From assembly GCF_013623775.1 (NCBI RefSeq), contig NZ_JABFAM010000021.1:17262-81261 (forward strand): a stretch of DNA of 64,000 nt, read 5' to 3'. The notes beneath the pieces are model-generated. The model did no database searches and was not told the origin of the DNA. It saw nothing but the letters and a program-made list of their open reading frames with translations. The stretch comes from Rufibacter sp. XAAS-G3-1. GTDB lineage: Bacteria > Bacteroidota > Bacteroidia > Cytophagales > Hymenobacteraceae. Both the position numbers and the translations under genes were made by a program. The stretch's first letter is position 1; each line of letters starts with the position of its first letter. Shown piece after piece: positions 8,905 through 19,100 of the stretch.

Positions 8905-9540
8905 ATGAACCGAATCTCCCACCTCTGCCCTTTCCTCCTGCTTTTGGGCTGTTCTCCTGAAAAGGCCCAAGAAAACCTAACCGAAGCCCCCATTAGCACT
9001 GTCGCTGCTGAGAATGAGCAAGTAGTGGACTCCGTGTCCAACACCCGCATTGACGGCACCGCCACCACCACCATTCCGCTGGACGTGAAACAGCAGCTTC
9101 CGGCCGAGCTAGAGGTGCACCTAGACCGTACCCACGGCCTCTGGCAATTGCCCACGCTCACCACCTATGACGCGCAGCGCGTTCCCAGCGAAGAGCAGGG
9201 CCCCTATTTTGTACAGGCAGATTTCAACGGCGACAACAAGCTGGATTACGCCATCCAACTCATGGAGCGGGATTCGGCGTTTGTATACGTTTTTCTGAAA
9301 GCCCCGGCAGGCGATTTTCAGGAGCATTTGCTGGAGCGGCACCAGCTGTTTGACATTGAGGAGAAAAAAAGAAGCATCCGTTATCTCACGCTGGCCAAGA
9401 AAGCAGATAAGTTGCTTGATGGAGCCACCCGTAAAAAGGTAACTCTTCCGCAGGATGGCCTCTCTGTGGGGGCCGAGAATTACACGGCCACGTACGTCTG
9501 GGAGAACGGGAAATTCAGAAAATATGAAACAGGCGACTAA
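8905..9540 (+). CDS. Predicted lipoprotein of unknown function
   Basis: From the ATG at 8905 the product is 211 residues with a lipoprotein signal peptide (MNRISHLCPFLLLLGC, lipobox LLGC with Cys16). The frame is open back to 8803, but that stretch runs through a repeat palindrome and lacks a signal, so the shorter start is chosen. The body has a segment QADFNGDNKLDYAIQL resembling an FG-GAP/EF-hand-like calcium loop (DFNGDNKLD), consistent with a small secreted repeat domain. No enzymatic motif is visible. It stands alone, convergent with a TerB-like gene. Confidence 0.7.
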   Translation: MNRISHLCPFLLLLGCSPEKAQENLTEAPISTVAAENEQVVDSVSNTRIDGTATTTIPLDVKQQLPAELEVHLDRTHGLWQLPTLTTYDAQRVPSEEQGPYFVQADFNGDNKLDYAIQLMERDSAFVYVFLKAPAGDFQEHLLERHQLFDIEEKKRSIRYLTLAKKADKLLDGATRKKVTLPQDGLSVGAENYTATYVWENGKFRKYETGD

Positions 9541-9551
9541 CTCCCAGGCAC

Positions 9552-9983
9552 TTACTGGATCTCCAGAAACTGGATGGCTTCCTCTTTGATTTCCTCGCGG
9601 GTGAGCCCGTCTTTCACGCCGGTGGTTATTTTCTTAATCAACACACCCACCACCGCCTTCCTGAACCCCATTTTGGTAGCAATGTCAAGACAGAAATCCA
9701 TCTCACTGTCGTCCACTATGCCATCGGCCAGCATCATCTCCACCAGGTCATACACCTGGTCAAACCTATCCAGATCATTGTTGGGCATCGCATGCTTCAC
9801 ACTGGTGGAGTTTGCCAGCAAGGCCCGCACGTCCTGGGCGCGCATGCCTTTCCGCTCCCCAATAGAGATGATATGCTCCATCTCCGCTGAATCTATATGC
9901 CCATCAATTTTAGCTAATGCCCCTAAATTAACAATGTGGCTCTTGAGCCGTTTTGTTTCTTCACTCTCAAAAATTGAAAACAT
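9552..9983 (-). CDS. TerB-like (tellurite resistance B family) protein
   Basis: A 143-residue helical, acidic cytoplasmic protein with the TerB-type pattern: LGALAKIDGHIDSAEMEHI, then DLVEMMLADGIVDDSEMDFCLDIATKMGF. The paired acidic turns IDGHID and ADGIVDDSE resemble the metal-linked turns of TerB domains. TerB-like proteins occur in stress and phage-defence contexts as well as alone. Here it stands alone, so no role can be assigned. It is convergent with the lipoprotein gene and its stop lies 11 bases away. Confidence 0.75.
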   Translation of the reverse strand: MFSIFESEETKRLKSHIVNLGALAKIDGHIDSAEMEHIISIGERKGMRAQDVRALLANSTSVKHAMPNNDLDRFDQVYDLVEMMLADGIVDDSEMDFCLDIATKMGFRKAVVGVLIKKITTGVKDGLTREEIKEEAIQFLEIQ

Positions 9984-10282
9984 AGAGTAACCGTCAGATG
10001 TGTGTGGAAGATTTTAGTGTACCGGAACGGCTTCTGCGCAAAATTTGCACAAATCCATTTACGCCATATAATTTACGGAATTTTGAAAAATTTGCTGCCC
10101 CCTTGGGTTAAAACTGTTCAAATTTTTATGAACATGCCTTTTAAAGGCACTCCAAGAAGGAAAATAGGAATTTCACGCTCCGGCAGAATGCCCCTGAAGG
10201 CGGGTGCAGATCCATGGGTTTATGAAAAAGCTTGAGTTTTCTTCGGTAAACCCTTACTTTGCGGCTCGTTTTAGATGTTAAG

Positions 10283-11254
10283 ATGAAGAAAATAGCTGTT
10301 TTTACGTCTGGGGGAGATGCCCCGGGCATGAATGCTTGTATCCGCGCGATAGTGCGGACAGCAGTTTACCATAAATTAGAAATATACGGAATTGGCCGGG
10401 GCTACAATGGCATGATCCAGGGAGAGATCTACCGGCTGTTTTCCCATTCAGTAAGCAATATCATCCAGAAGGGCGGCACTATCCTTAAATCTGCCCGCTG
10501 CGCCGAGTTTCAGACCCCCGAAGGAAGGAAGAAAGCCTTTGACCAGATCTCTAAATTCGGGATTGAGGGCATTGTGGCCATTGGCGGAAACGGGACTTTC
10601 ACGGGCGCGCAGGTCTTCTATGAGGAATACGGTATTCCGGTCATCGGGTGTCCCGGCACCATTGACAACGACCTCTACGGCACAGACTACACCATTGGCT
10701 ATGACACCGCGGTCAACACCGCCCTAGACGCCATTGACAAGATCAGGGACACCGCCGACAGCCACGAGCGGGTTTTCTTTGTGGAAGTGATGGGCCGCGA
10801 CTCGGGGTACATTGCCCTGCCCTGCGCCATTGGCGGCGGTGCCGAGATGGTGATGATCCCGGAGACCATTACGGCCATGTCTGAGGTGATTGAAACCCTG
10901 CAGCAAGGCTGGCGCCGATCTAAAACCTCGTTCATCATTATTGTGGCCGAAGGGGAGGATGAAGGCGGTGCCACCGAAATAGCCGCCAAGGTGAAAGAAG
11001 CCCTTCCGCAGATGGATGCCAAGGTTACCATCATTGGCCACGTGCAGCGCGGGGGCTCACCCACCGCCGCCGACCGTCTGCTGAGCAGCCAGATGGGCAT
11101 GGCCGCCGTGGAAGGCCTCATTGCCGGCCGCGCCAATGAAATGGTGGGCGTCATGAACGGCGAGATTGTGTACACCCCCTTCCATGACACCATCACCAAG
11201 AAAAAACCCATCAGCGAAAGTTTCCTGAAACTGGTGGAAGTACTGAGCGTGTAG
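10283..11254 (+). CDS. pfkA: ATP-dependent 6-phosphofructokinase
   Basis: From the ATG at 10283 (MKKIAVFTSGGDAPGMN) the product is 323 residues, the normal size for bacterial PfkA. It phosphorylates fructose 6-phosphate in glycolysis. Motifs include GGDAPGMN (ATP site), the substrate and catalytic segment PGTIDNDLYGTDYTIGYDTAV with its TIDND aspartates, EVMGRDSGYIAL and GHVQRGGSPTAADR. An in-frame start at 10259 exists but would add eight atypical residues. A strong terminator palindrome follows at 11285-11334. Confidence 0.95.
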   Translation: MKKIAVFTSGGDAPGMNACIRAIVRTAVYHKLEIYGIGRGYNGMIQGEIYRLFSHSVSNIIQKGGTILKSARCAEFQTPEGRKKAFDQISKFGIEGIVAIGGNGTFTGAQVFYEEYGIPVIGCPGTIDNDLYGTDYTIGYDTAVNTALDAIDKIRDTADSHERVFFVEVMGRDSGYIALPCAIGGGAEMVMIPETITAMSEVIETLQQGWRRSKTSFIIIVAEGEDEGGATEIAAKVKEALPQMDAKVTIIGHVQRGGSPTAADRLLSSQMGMAAVEGLIAGRANEMVGVMNGEIVYTPFHDTITKKKPISESFLKLVEVLSV

Positions 11255-11284
11255 CCTCCTCTACTACAAACCCAGTATCCTCAG

Positions 11285-11334
11285 ATACGTTTTGAGCCTG
11301 ATTTCCTGAAATCAGGCTCAAAACGTATTTTTTT
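11285..11334 (+). terminator. Terminator after pfkA built from palindrome family 5
   Basis: A near-perfect palindrome with arms ATACGTTTTGAGCCTGATTT and AAATCAGGCTCAAAACGTAT is followed by a run of seven T. It shows that family 5 palindromes can double as intrinsic terminators. Confidence 0.85.
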
Positions 11335-11808
11335 GTCCTCCTTTTTTTGCCGCAGAAAGTCAACCTCACATTCTTCCTGCCCACGGTTCAAGCTACGCAT
11401 TCTGTCCCCCTTGAAGGCCGAGGAGGAGAAGGCGGAAGAAGAGGCATATAACTTTTGTCCGATGCGAAGACAGTAGGCGTAAAGTTTTGGACTTTAGACT
11501 TATGAGGGCGGATGAGCCTCAGGGGGAGAATCTGCTAGTAGCGAGCCAAATAATTTCGGAGTTCCCGTAGAATTATCAATCGGAACAACTCTATCCCTTC
11601 CAGTTCATCAGCTATTTTAGCCTGTTTTCGTGAAAACAGCCCCAAAACAGCTCCGTTACCAAGATACCTTCTGCCCCTGTTTCACTTTTAGAACTCTAAG
11701 AGCCTACCTAATTGTGGTGATGCTAACCTTTAAAGAATCAGCTTTCCGCCTTTCCCTAAAACCAATACAGAACTGAGCCGTTTTTAATCCATCACTCAGT
11801 TATAGAAA
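11335..11808. other. Gene-free spacer upstream of aldo/keto reductase
   Basis: No coding frame is convincing in this 474-bp stretch. It contains a family 5 palindrome at 11615-11648 (TTTTAGCCTGTTTTC / GAAAACAGCCCCAAAA). Nothing else is recognised. Confidence 0.6.
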
Positions 11809-12852
11809 ATGGAATACAGACTACTTGGGGCATCGGGGCTACGGGTGCCGGTGCTTTGTTTCGGAACCGCTACGTTTGGCGGGGGTACAGAATTTTTCAA
11901 GGCCTGGGGCAGCACCCAGGTAGAGGAAGCAACCCGTATGGTAGACCTTTGCCTGGCCGCCGGGGTCAATTTCTTTGATACTGCCAACACCTACTCGCAG
12001 GGGATGTCTGAGGAGATTCTGGGGAAAGCCCTGGCAGGCCGACGGAACGATGTTCTCATTTCCACCAAAGCAACCTTCCCGTTCGGGGAGGGCCCCAACA
12101 ACCAGGGCTCAAACCGGTACCACCTTTTGCGACAGGTAGAGGGCAGCCTCAAACGCCTGAACACCGACTACCTTGACATTTACCACATGCACGGTTTTGA
12201 CGGGAACACCCCCGTAGAGGAAACCCTCCGCACCCTAAACGATCTGATTCAAAGCGGAAAGGTGCGCTACCTTGCCGCCTCCAACTTTTCTGGGTGGCAC
12301 CTGATGAAATCCCTAGCCGTTTCTGAAAAGTATGGCTGGAACCGCTACGTAGCCCACCAGGTGTACTATTCCCTCACCAACCGCGAGTATGAGTGGGAAC
12401 TGATGCCCCTTGGGTTAGACCAGAACGTAGGTGGGTTGATCTGGTCTCCTTTGGCAGCGGGCAGGCTAGGCGGAAAGTACCGCCGGGGTCAGCCGCACCC
12501 GCAGGACAGCCGCATTGCGCAAGGCGGAAGCCCCGTACCGGAAGCAGTGGTCAACGAAGAGCTGTTTTATAGTATCATGGACGTGCTGGATGACATTGCC
12601 GAAGAAACAGGCAAGACAGTAGCCCAGGTTTCCCTCAACTGGCTTCTGCAACGGCCCACCGTGTCCAGCATTATTATTGGTGCCCGAAACGAAGAACAGC
12701 TAAAGCAGAACCTGGGTGCCGTAGGCTGGAATCTGACCATGGAGCAAGTGAAGAAACTGGATAAAGCCAGTGAAGCACCTCCCATTTACCCGTACTGGCA
12801 CCAAAGACAGAACACCAGGCTCAATCCGCTACCGCCTTTTTACTCCAAATAA
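11809..12852 (+). CDS. Aldo/keto reductase
   Basis: A 347-residue NADPH-dependent oxidoreductase of the aldo/keto reductase superfamily, with a TIM-barrel pattern. Catalytic residues are recognisable: the D/Y pair in FFDTANTYSQGMSEEILG, the lysine in LISTKATFPFG, and the histidine in DIYHMHGFDG. The NADP phosphate-binding segment is SSIIIGARNEEQLKQNLGA near the C-terminus. It resembles the YghZ/Tas branch, but the substrate is unknown. It is a single gene with no obvious partner. Confidence 0.9.
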   Translation: MEYRLLGASGLRVPVLCFGTATFGGGTEFFKAWGSTQVEEATRMVDLCLAAGVNFFDTANTYSQGMSEEILGKALAGRRNDVLISTKATFPFGEGPNNQGSNRYHLLRQVEGSLKRLNTDYLDIYHMHGFDGNTPVEETLRTLNDLIQSGKVRYLAASNFSGWHLMKSLAVSEKYGWNRYVAHQVYYSLTNREYEWELMPLGLDQNVGGLIWSPLAAGRLGGKYRRGQPHPQDSRIAQGGSPVPEAVVNEELFYSIMDVLDDIAEETGKTVAQVSLNWLLQRPTVSSIIIGARNEEQLKQNLGAVGWNLTMEQVKKLDKASEAPPIYPYWHQRQNTRLNPLPPFYSK

Positions 12853-12945
12853 TAACCCCTGGTGGATGATTGGTGCGCCTTGGAAGGAAATGGTGGTGGG
12901 TAAAACCTCCCCTCCCAAGTTAATCCTGCAGGGAAAAACTTTTTC

Positions 12946-13088
12946 CTTGCTGTTCGGGAGTTCTACCTTGCTGTTTGGGAGTTCTACTCCCGAACCTATC
13001 TGCTGCGGAGTTCTACTCCGCGGGGAGCCACGGGCAAAAGAAAGGGGAGTAGAACTCCCCGGCAGGTTGCTTCCGGAGTGGAACTCCG
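12946..13088 (+). repeat. Dispersed repeat family 3, copy B
   Basis: An extended copy of 5042-5145. The first block CTTGCTGTTCGGGAGTTCTA is duplicated in tandem with one change. Additional hairpins GGGGAG-TAGAA-CTCCCC and CGGAG-TGGAA-CTCCG follow the GAGCCACGGGCAAAAGAA core. Confidence 0.8.
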
Positions 13089-13209
13089 AAAGAACAGTTT
13101 GGTTTTCTGGAAGCTTCAGAAACTAAATAGCCACTCAATTTTCCCTGCATGATGAGCTCCCAGCAGGGGAATAGAGGCATTACACGTAACTGTGCGCACT
13201 AGAGCTAGG

Positions 13210-13314
13210 GGTTCCCGGCGAGCCTGGAGACTCGCTTCCTCCTACGTCATGAGGCAGCAGTCTCGCGCCAGTTTACTTTAAACCTGTGAGGTTTTGAAGA
13301 CCTCACAGGTTTTT
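13210..13314 (+). repeat. Dispersed repeat family 2, copy B
   Basis: Starts GGTTCCCGGCGAG, contains GGAGACTCGCTTC and TCTCGCGCCAGTTTA, and ends in the hairpin CCTGTGAGGT / ACCTCACAGG. It is followed directly by a family 5 palindrome, as in copy D. Confidence 0.8.
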
Positions 13315-13351
13315 GCGTTTTGGGCCTGTTTTCCGCAAAACAGCTTCAAAA
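13312..13351. repeat. Intergenic palindrome family 5
   Basis: TTTTGCGTTTTGGGCCTG / CAGCTTCAAAACGCA around a TTTTCCGCAAAA centre. It directly abuts repeat family 2 copy B. Confidence 0.65.
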
Positions 13352-13532
13352 CGCATCAGCGGGGTTCTTCTCTCCGTTGGAGTAGGCGACATTGCGTGGG
13401 AGACAGAACCTACCCCTCCCAGGAGGGGAATGCGCCTTTGCAGGAGATAGGAATGCGTAGTTCGGCAGGTGTAAACATCCCCCTTCGCCCCCTTCAAAGG
13501 GGGAGTATCTGCTTTAGAGAGATTTCCCTGAA

Positions 13533-13589
13533 TTAGAAAGGTACCTGTAGAGACAAGGCAGTGCCTGGTCTCTACAGGTACCTTTCTAA
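13533..13589. repeat. 57-bp near-perfect palindrome
   Basis: The arms of about 28 bp begin TTAGAAAGGTACCTGTAGAG and end with its complement at 13570-13589. There is one internal mismatch and a one-base centre (AGGCA-G-TGCCT). It could form a cruciform or a very stable hairpin. No other copy is seen in the window. Confidence 0.85.
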
Positions 13590-13922
13590 CCGCTTCTGCT
13601 ACTTCTTCCAGTTCCAGTCTTCCCCGAGCGCGCCTCGCTTTTGGCCCTGGACAGACATCAATCAGCTAAAAGGAATAGACTCTTCAGGCCGAAAGGGCAG
13701 TGCGAGAGGGGAAGGCGGGGCCCCGCGGCCGTGAGCGCATACCGCCAAAGATGAAACAATACAGCACTTGCACCCACGCAACAAACAGACAAGCCAAGAG
13801 AACGGAAAACCGCATGCACCTGCCAATACTCTCCAAAGAGACCCGTTAAGCGCCAAAACGCACCAATAAAGATATAATCTCAAATCAACGCTTCACCTCT
13901 ATCCATCAAGAAAGCCACAGTT

Positions 13923-13958
13923 GTTTAGAGGCTGTTTTCTGAAAAGTAGCCTCTAAAC
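13923..13958. repeat. Intergenic palindrome family 5, downstream of miaA
   Basis: GTTTAGAGGCTGTTTTC / GAAAAGTAGCCTCTAAAC lies 50 bases past the miaA stop on the minus strand and may terminate that operon. Confidence 0.7.
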
Positions 13959-14008
13959 GACTAGCGGCGCTTAGGCGAAAAGAGTGAAGAAATAAGCCCC
14001 GGCTTACA

Positions 14009-14935
14009 TCACTTTTCTTCGGCATTCTTTACTTCAGCTTGAATATACGCCAGAACCTGCGTGCATTGGCGGGGGTGGAACCATTGGATGTGCGGGTCAC
14101 GGGTAAACCAGGTTAGTTGGCGTTTCGCGTACCTGCGGCTGTTTCGCTTCAGTAACCGGATCGCCTCTTCATACGAATAGGCCCCGTCTAAAAAGTCAAA
14201 CAGTTCAGTGTAGCCAACGGTCTGCAAGGCCTGGTGCTGGCGGTACGGCACTAACCCTTTCACCTCCTCTAAAAGTCCCTGCTCCAGCATAAGCTCCATG
14301 CGTAGGTTTATGCGGTCATAGAGTTCCGGACGGTCGCGGTTCAACCCGATTTTGATGATGTGGAAGTCCCGCCGCTGCTCCTTGCTTTTCTTTCTGAACG
14401 AGGAATACGGCTGGCCGCTGCTCAGGCAAACTTCCAGGGCCCGTACCACCCGCTGCGGATTCTGCCCGTCTACCTGCGCGGCATAGTCGGGATCAAGCTC
14501 CTGTAGCTGCTGCACCAACACAGGCAGGCCTTCCTTTGCCAACCTTCGGGACAGCTCTTCCCTAATGCCCGGCTGGATGTCCGGCATTTCATCCAATCCT
14601 TCGCACAGCGCCCGCACATAAAGCCCAGAGCCGCCGGTGGCAATGACCACGTTATGCTCCTGAAACAAATCCTGCAGCAAGCGCAGGGCATCTTCTTCAA
14701 AGGCCCCCGCGTTGTACTCCTCCAGAATAGAATGGGAGTCTATGAAATGATGCACCACCCCGCCCTGTTCTTGGGGGGTGGGCTTGGCCGTGCCAATGCT
14801 TAACTCCCGGTAGAACTGCCGCGAATCCATAGACAAGATCTGGGTCTGGAAATGCTTTGCCAGTTGCACACAGAAATCAGTCTTCCCTACGGCCGTGGGC
14901 CCCACCACTACAACTAAGAATTTCTGTTTTTTCAT
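14009..14935 (-). CDS. miaA: tRNA dimethylallyltransferase
   Basis: From the ATG at 14935 (MKKQKFLVVVVGPTAVGKT) the product is 308 residues, normal for MiaA. It adds a dimethylallyl group to A37 of tRNAs reading UNN codons. Motifs include the P-loop GPTAVGKTDF, SMDSRQFYRELSIGTAKP, ATGGSGLYVRAL, and the C-terminal LLKRNSRRYAKRQLTWFTRD tRNA-binding region. The ATG overlaps the stop of the upstream glycosyltransferase by four bases (ATGA), so translation is probably coupled. The longer frame start at 14989 lies inside the glycosyltransferase and is rejected. Confidence 0.94.
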   Translation of the reverse strand: MKKQKFLVVVVGPTAVGKTDFCVQLAKHFQTQILSMDSRQFYRELSIGTAKPTPQEQGGVVHHFIDSHSILEEYNAGAFEEDALRLLQDLFQEHNVVIATGGSGLYVRALCEGLDEMPDIQPGIREELSRRLAKEGLPVLVQQLQELDPDYAAQVDGQNPQRVVRALEVCLSSGQPYSSFRKKSKEQRRDFHIIKIGLNRDRPELYDRINLRMELMLEQGLLEEVKGLVPYRQHQALQTVGYTELFDFLDGAYSYEEAIRLLKRNSRRYAKRQLTWFTRDPHIQWFHPRQCTQVLAYIQAEVKNAEEK

Positions 14936-16017
14936 ATTAGTCTGGCGTAAAGCTCCGTCAGTTTCTGCCCTTCCGTCTCCCAGCACCACTCCTGCCGGGC
15001 CAACAGGCAGTTTTGCTGTAACCGGTGGTACGTTTCTTCATTTTGCAGCAAAGTTAACAGGGCATCGCGGACTTCCCCTACCTCCGCACTAGCCAGAAGC
15101 GCCACCTCATGCCGGGCATTTAGCGCTTGGTACTCTGGAAAAGGCACGCACACCTGCGGAATACCGGCCTGCACGTAATCAAAGAACTTGTTTGCCAGAG
15201 AGTAATAATAACTGAGTCCCTGGTGTTCCAGCAACATGATGCCGGCCCAGGCCGATGCGGTCATACGGGCGAGCGCAGCGGGAGCCACCTTGCCTTCAAA
15301 GAGGACTTTGCCCTGCACCCCCAACTGCCTGGTAAGTTCCTGAAGACTGGTTCTGAGGGGGCCATCTCCGCAGATGATTAACCTGGCGGGCACCTCCTGC
15401 ATGGCTTTAATGGTGTTTTCCAGCCCTCGGCCCACGTTCAGGGCACCCTGGTAAATAAAATACGGCGGAGTTTGGGGCAGCGCGAAGGCCTGCTGGCGGA
15501 CGGGCATGTTCCGGATAAGGTGTACTTCTCTTTGGTATTTCTTTTGAAAGTACGCCACCAGAGAGGCACTCACGGTATAGGCAAGCGTGGCCTTGGCAAA
15601 CGCCGCCCTCTCCAGTAAAGTCCAAATTTTTCTTACCAAGGGCCTAGTCACCACTTCTGGCATTTCCGGAAATAGTTCATGGGCATCATAGATAAGTGGT
15701 TTTTTGCGCCACCCTACCGTCAAGATTCCGGCAAGGGCGGTGTCTGCGTCTACCACCCCGTACAAGTCAAAGCGGTGGGCAAGAAACCAAATCACCAGCC
15801 GCAGGTTAAACTCCAGGTAGAAAAGAGGCCCTTTCAGGAAAACGCACCGGATTCGGTGGTGCCGGAAGGGTGATTCTGGTAACCGGGAAGACTGCGGAAG
15901 CAAACGGCCCACCAGGGTAACGGCATATCCGGCAGAGGCTAACGTAGTGGCAATCCGTAACATGCGCTGGTCATGGCTAATATCTGTAGTGACCGTAAAG
16001 ACAATAGATTTAACCAT
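14932..16017 (-). CDS. Glycosyltransferase (GT4-like)
   Basis: From the ATG at 16017 (MVKSIVFTVTTDISHDQRM) the product is 361 residues with the two-Rossmann GT-B layout. The C-terminal half has the nucleotide-sugar segment PPYFIYQGALNVGRGLENTIKAM, LIICGDGPLRTSLQEL and a family-4-like LANKFFDYVQAGIPQVCVPFPEY acceptor/phosphate region. The sugar and acceptor are unknown; cell-envelope polysaccharide is likely. The frame remains open to 16365 but would run through the promoter region of the divergent histidine kinase. It is coupled to miaA by an ATGA overlap, a pairing with no obvious functional logic. Confidence 0.85.
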   Translation of the reverse strand: MVKSIVFTVTTDISHDQRMLRIATTLASAGYAVTLVGRLLPQSSRLPESPFRHHRIRCVFLKGPLFYLEFNLRLVIWFLAHRFDLYGVVDADTALAGILTVGWRKKPLIYDAHELFPEMPEVVTRPLVRKIWTLLERAAFAKATLAYTVSASLVAYFQKKYQREVHLIRNMPVRQQAFALPQTPPYFIYQGALNVGRGLENTIKAMQEVPARLIICGDGPLRTSLQELTRQLGVQGKVLFEGKVAPAALARMTASAWAGIMLLEHQGLSYYYSLANKFFDYVQAGIPQVCVPFPEYQALNARHEVALLASAEVGEVRDALLTLLQNEETYHRLQQNCLLARQEWCWETEGQKLTELYARLI

Positions 16018-16150
16018 ATTCAGAGATAAACAATGTTGCGGGGGTGAAAAGTGTAAATATCCAATTTTTCGTTTATTTTTGCTAAAACAGGTCTTTCCTG
16101 CCAGCCCCCTCCAGGAAAGGGAACCCCAACTGAATAGCAGACCTACGGTG

Positions 16151-19100
16151 ATGACAATACGTAACACAACGGTAGACACCACAGCCCAGAAAGCTGCGGC
16201 CGCGCACCTGATTGACTTTGCGGAGCATGTGAGCGGTAGCCGGAAATACATGTTTGTGTGTACTCCAGACGGCACCCTTCTATGCGTGAACAAGCAGACC
16301 AGGGAGACATTCTTCAAAGGAAATGAAATTCCCGAAGGAATGAACATAAAAGCGCTGCTGGACAAGAAACAGTGTTATGAGTTTGACAGAAACGTCCGTT
16401 TGCTGCGCAAGCGCAAGAACATAAGCGGCTTCATTCAGCCTAAAGAAAGAATCCTGGACACCCAGTTGCTTTACTTTAAGTCTAGTCTGGTGCAGCAAGA
16501 TGGGGTTGAGCTTTTATACATCGCCGTGAGGGCGGCCTCAGCAGAGGTAATGCCCGCGGGCGATATGTTCGCCAGTGAGTCTAGTTACCGCACCATTTTT
16601 GAAGAAAGCAATGAGTCTTTGTTTATCCTGGACAAGAAAGGCATGTTCATTGACATCAACAAAGAGACGGCGGCCATCATTCAGGTAGAGAAGCAGGAAT
16701 TAATTGGCAAGAGCGTTTTTGAGGCGTTTAACTTAAATCCGTCGGAAAGGATCGCGTTCAAGAAAAAAATCCTGCTGGCCTGCGAAGGAAAGACCCAACG
16801 CTTTGACTGGTGGTTTGAAAGCAGCGACGGCACCCTTTTCCCGCTTCTGCTTTCGTTCAGGTGCGGGAAATATTTTGGGCAGGATGTGATTCTGGGTAGC
16901 GCCAAACCCCTGGAAGATTCCCGTGACACCACCGAAAGCGGACGGCAGCGCCAGGAACAACAGGAGTTTATGAACAAGCTCCTGCCACTTATCACTAACC
17001 TGAAAACCGCAGAAGACATTCTCTCTGTGGTTCTCAGTGAGTTAATCAGTTTACCCAGTATCTGCGGCGGGGGCGTGTATATTTACCAGCCTACTTCCCG
17101 TATGGTGCAGTTGGTGTCCAGCAAAGGCGATCAATCCTTTCTCCTCAAAGACAAAAGTGTGCTGGCCCTCAACCCAGAGTTCCTGGCGCAGTTGGAGAAT
17201 AAAAACAAGAACCGGTCACTGTTAAGCATCTCCAGAAACTTCCAGCACCTTTTCAATAAGCGCGAACTGGTGGCCATGCCCATCAGCACAGACAAGCAGT
17301 ACCTGGCTACTGTTATTCTGCTGGTAGATGATGCCTTGCACATGACCAGTACGCTCACTGAGTTCATCAACCACTTAGGCTTTGAGGTCAGCTCCTACCT
17401 TTCCAGGTTTGAGCTTCGGCAGGAACTGCATTACTCAGAAGGCAAATACAAGACCTTGTTTGAGTCTTCCAATGACTCCATCTTTCTCCTGAACCAGACC
17501 CAGATTGTGGACTGTAACTTTCAGGCCACGGTGTTACTGGACTGTGACAAGCAGGACATCATTGGCAAACGGCTGGCCGACTTTTCTCCCCCGTTTCAGG
17601 CCGATAATGCCTCTTCGGTGGAGAAATCGCTGCAGATTATTGAAAGCACCCTGCAAGACGGCCAGCCGCGCAGTTTGGAGTGGCGCATTGAAAAATCAGA
17701 CGGCAGCATTCTGGACGGCGAGATCGGGTTAAGCGCTATTCTTCTGGAAGGTGTCAGTTTTGTGCAGTGCATTGTGCGTGATATCACCTCCCGCAAAGAG
17801 GCGCAAGCCCTCATGCGCCGCCAGGAAGTGCTGCGGGAGTCCATGCACCAGTTCCGCTCTTTCCTGAGCCAGGTGAACCTGGCGTACGTGAGCATGGATC
17901 TGGATCTGCGGGTGGTGTACGTAAACGATTATTTTCTGCAGTACACCGGGTATAAGCGCGAAGAAGTGGTAGGCCAGAACTACTACAACCTGTTTGTGCC
18001 CGAAAACGAGAGAACCGCCCGGGTACAGGAAATAAAGAAGGCCCTGCAGAACCAGTCGCTCCGCAGTTATTACGAGTGGGATCTTATCACCAAATCGCAA
18101 TCGGTTAAAATCCTGCGCTGGAACATCATGTTTGAGATGGATGTGGAAGGCAAGGTGATAGGGATTACCGCCGTGGGCAAAGACATGACCGACAAGCGGA
18201 TTGCCATGGAAGCCCTGAAAGACAACAAAATCCGGCTGCAGGACTTGTTTGACAACGCTCATGACTTGATCCAGAACATCTCTACGGACAACAAATTCAT
18301 TTTCGTGAACCGCGCCTGGAAGGAGAAACTGGGCTACAACGATTTTGACATTGAGAACCTCACCCTCAATGACATTGTGCACCCGTACTACAAGGCCAAA
18401 CTGATTTATCAGCTCCGCAACTTGTACAAAGGGGATGACGTGAATAAAATTGAAACGGTTTTCCTTACCAAAAGCGGAAAACCCATTCACCTTATTGGGA
18501 GTATCAACTGCAGTTGGCAGGACGGGAAACCCATTGCCACCCGCGCCATTCTCCACGACATTACTGACCGGATCAAAGCCGAGCGTCTGCAAAAGGTGTA
18601 TTACAGCATCGCCAACCTGGCCATCAGCTCCAAAGATTTACCGTCTCTCTACAGTGCTATCCACCGGGAACTCAGCAAGATCATTGAGACGCATAACTTC
18701 TACATCGCGCTGTTTGATGAGGAGAAAGATCTGATCAATTTTGTGTACTACGTAGACCAGAACTCAGATACACCGGCCGCCCCCAGACCTTTTTCTATGG
18801 GCATGACCGAGTACATCATCAAAACCGGGAAACCGCTGTATGCTTCCAAAGCCGATTTCATGGAATTGGTGGAAGACGGGAAAGTGGAAGTAAACGGCGT
18901 CATTCCGGAAGTGATGCTCTCCTCCCCCCTTTCCATTGGTGAGCGCATTATTGGGGTGATTGCCGTACGGGACTACAAAAACCCAGAGGCCTACGTACAG
19001 ACCGACATTGAGATTCTGCACTTTATCTCTAACCAGGTGGCCCTGGCCATTGAACGGAAAAGAAACGAGGAGCAGATTAACATCCAGAATGCCCGTTTAA

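Larger units (their letters stand above)
12853..14008. other. 1.15-kb gene-free spacer rich in dispersed repeats
   Basis: The stretch holds family 3 copy B (12946-13088), family 2 copy B (13210-13314), family 5 palindromes (13312-13351, 13923-13958) and a 57-bp near-perfect palindrome (13533-13589). Short frames in it have no protein-like features. The part from 13600 to 13920 shows nothing recognisable. Confidence 0.7.

Noticed and set aside
10002..10235. A 77-codon frame upstream of pfkA
   Set aside because: It has no ribosome-binding site or recognisable domain and probably lies in the pfkA leader.
15947..16150. Upstream extension of the hybrid histidine kinase
   Set aside because: It overlaps the divergent glycosyltransferase start and adds no domain; the ATG at 16151 is better.
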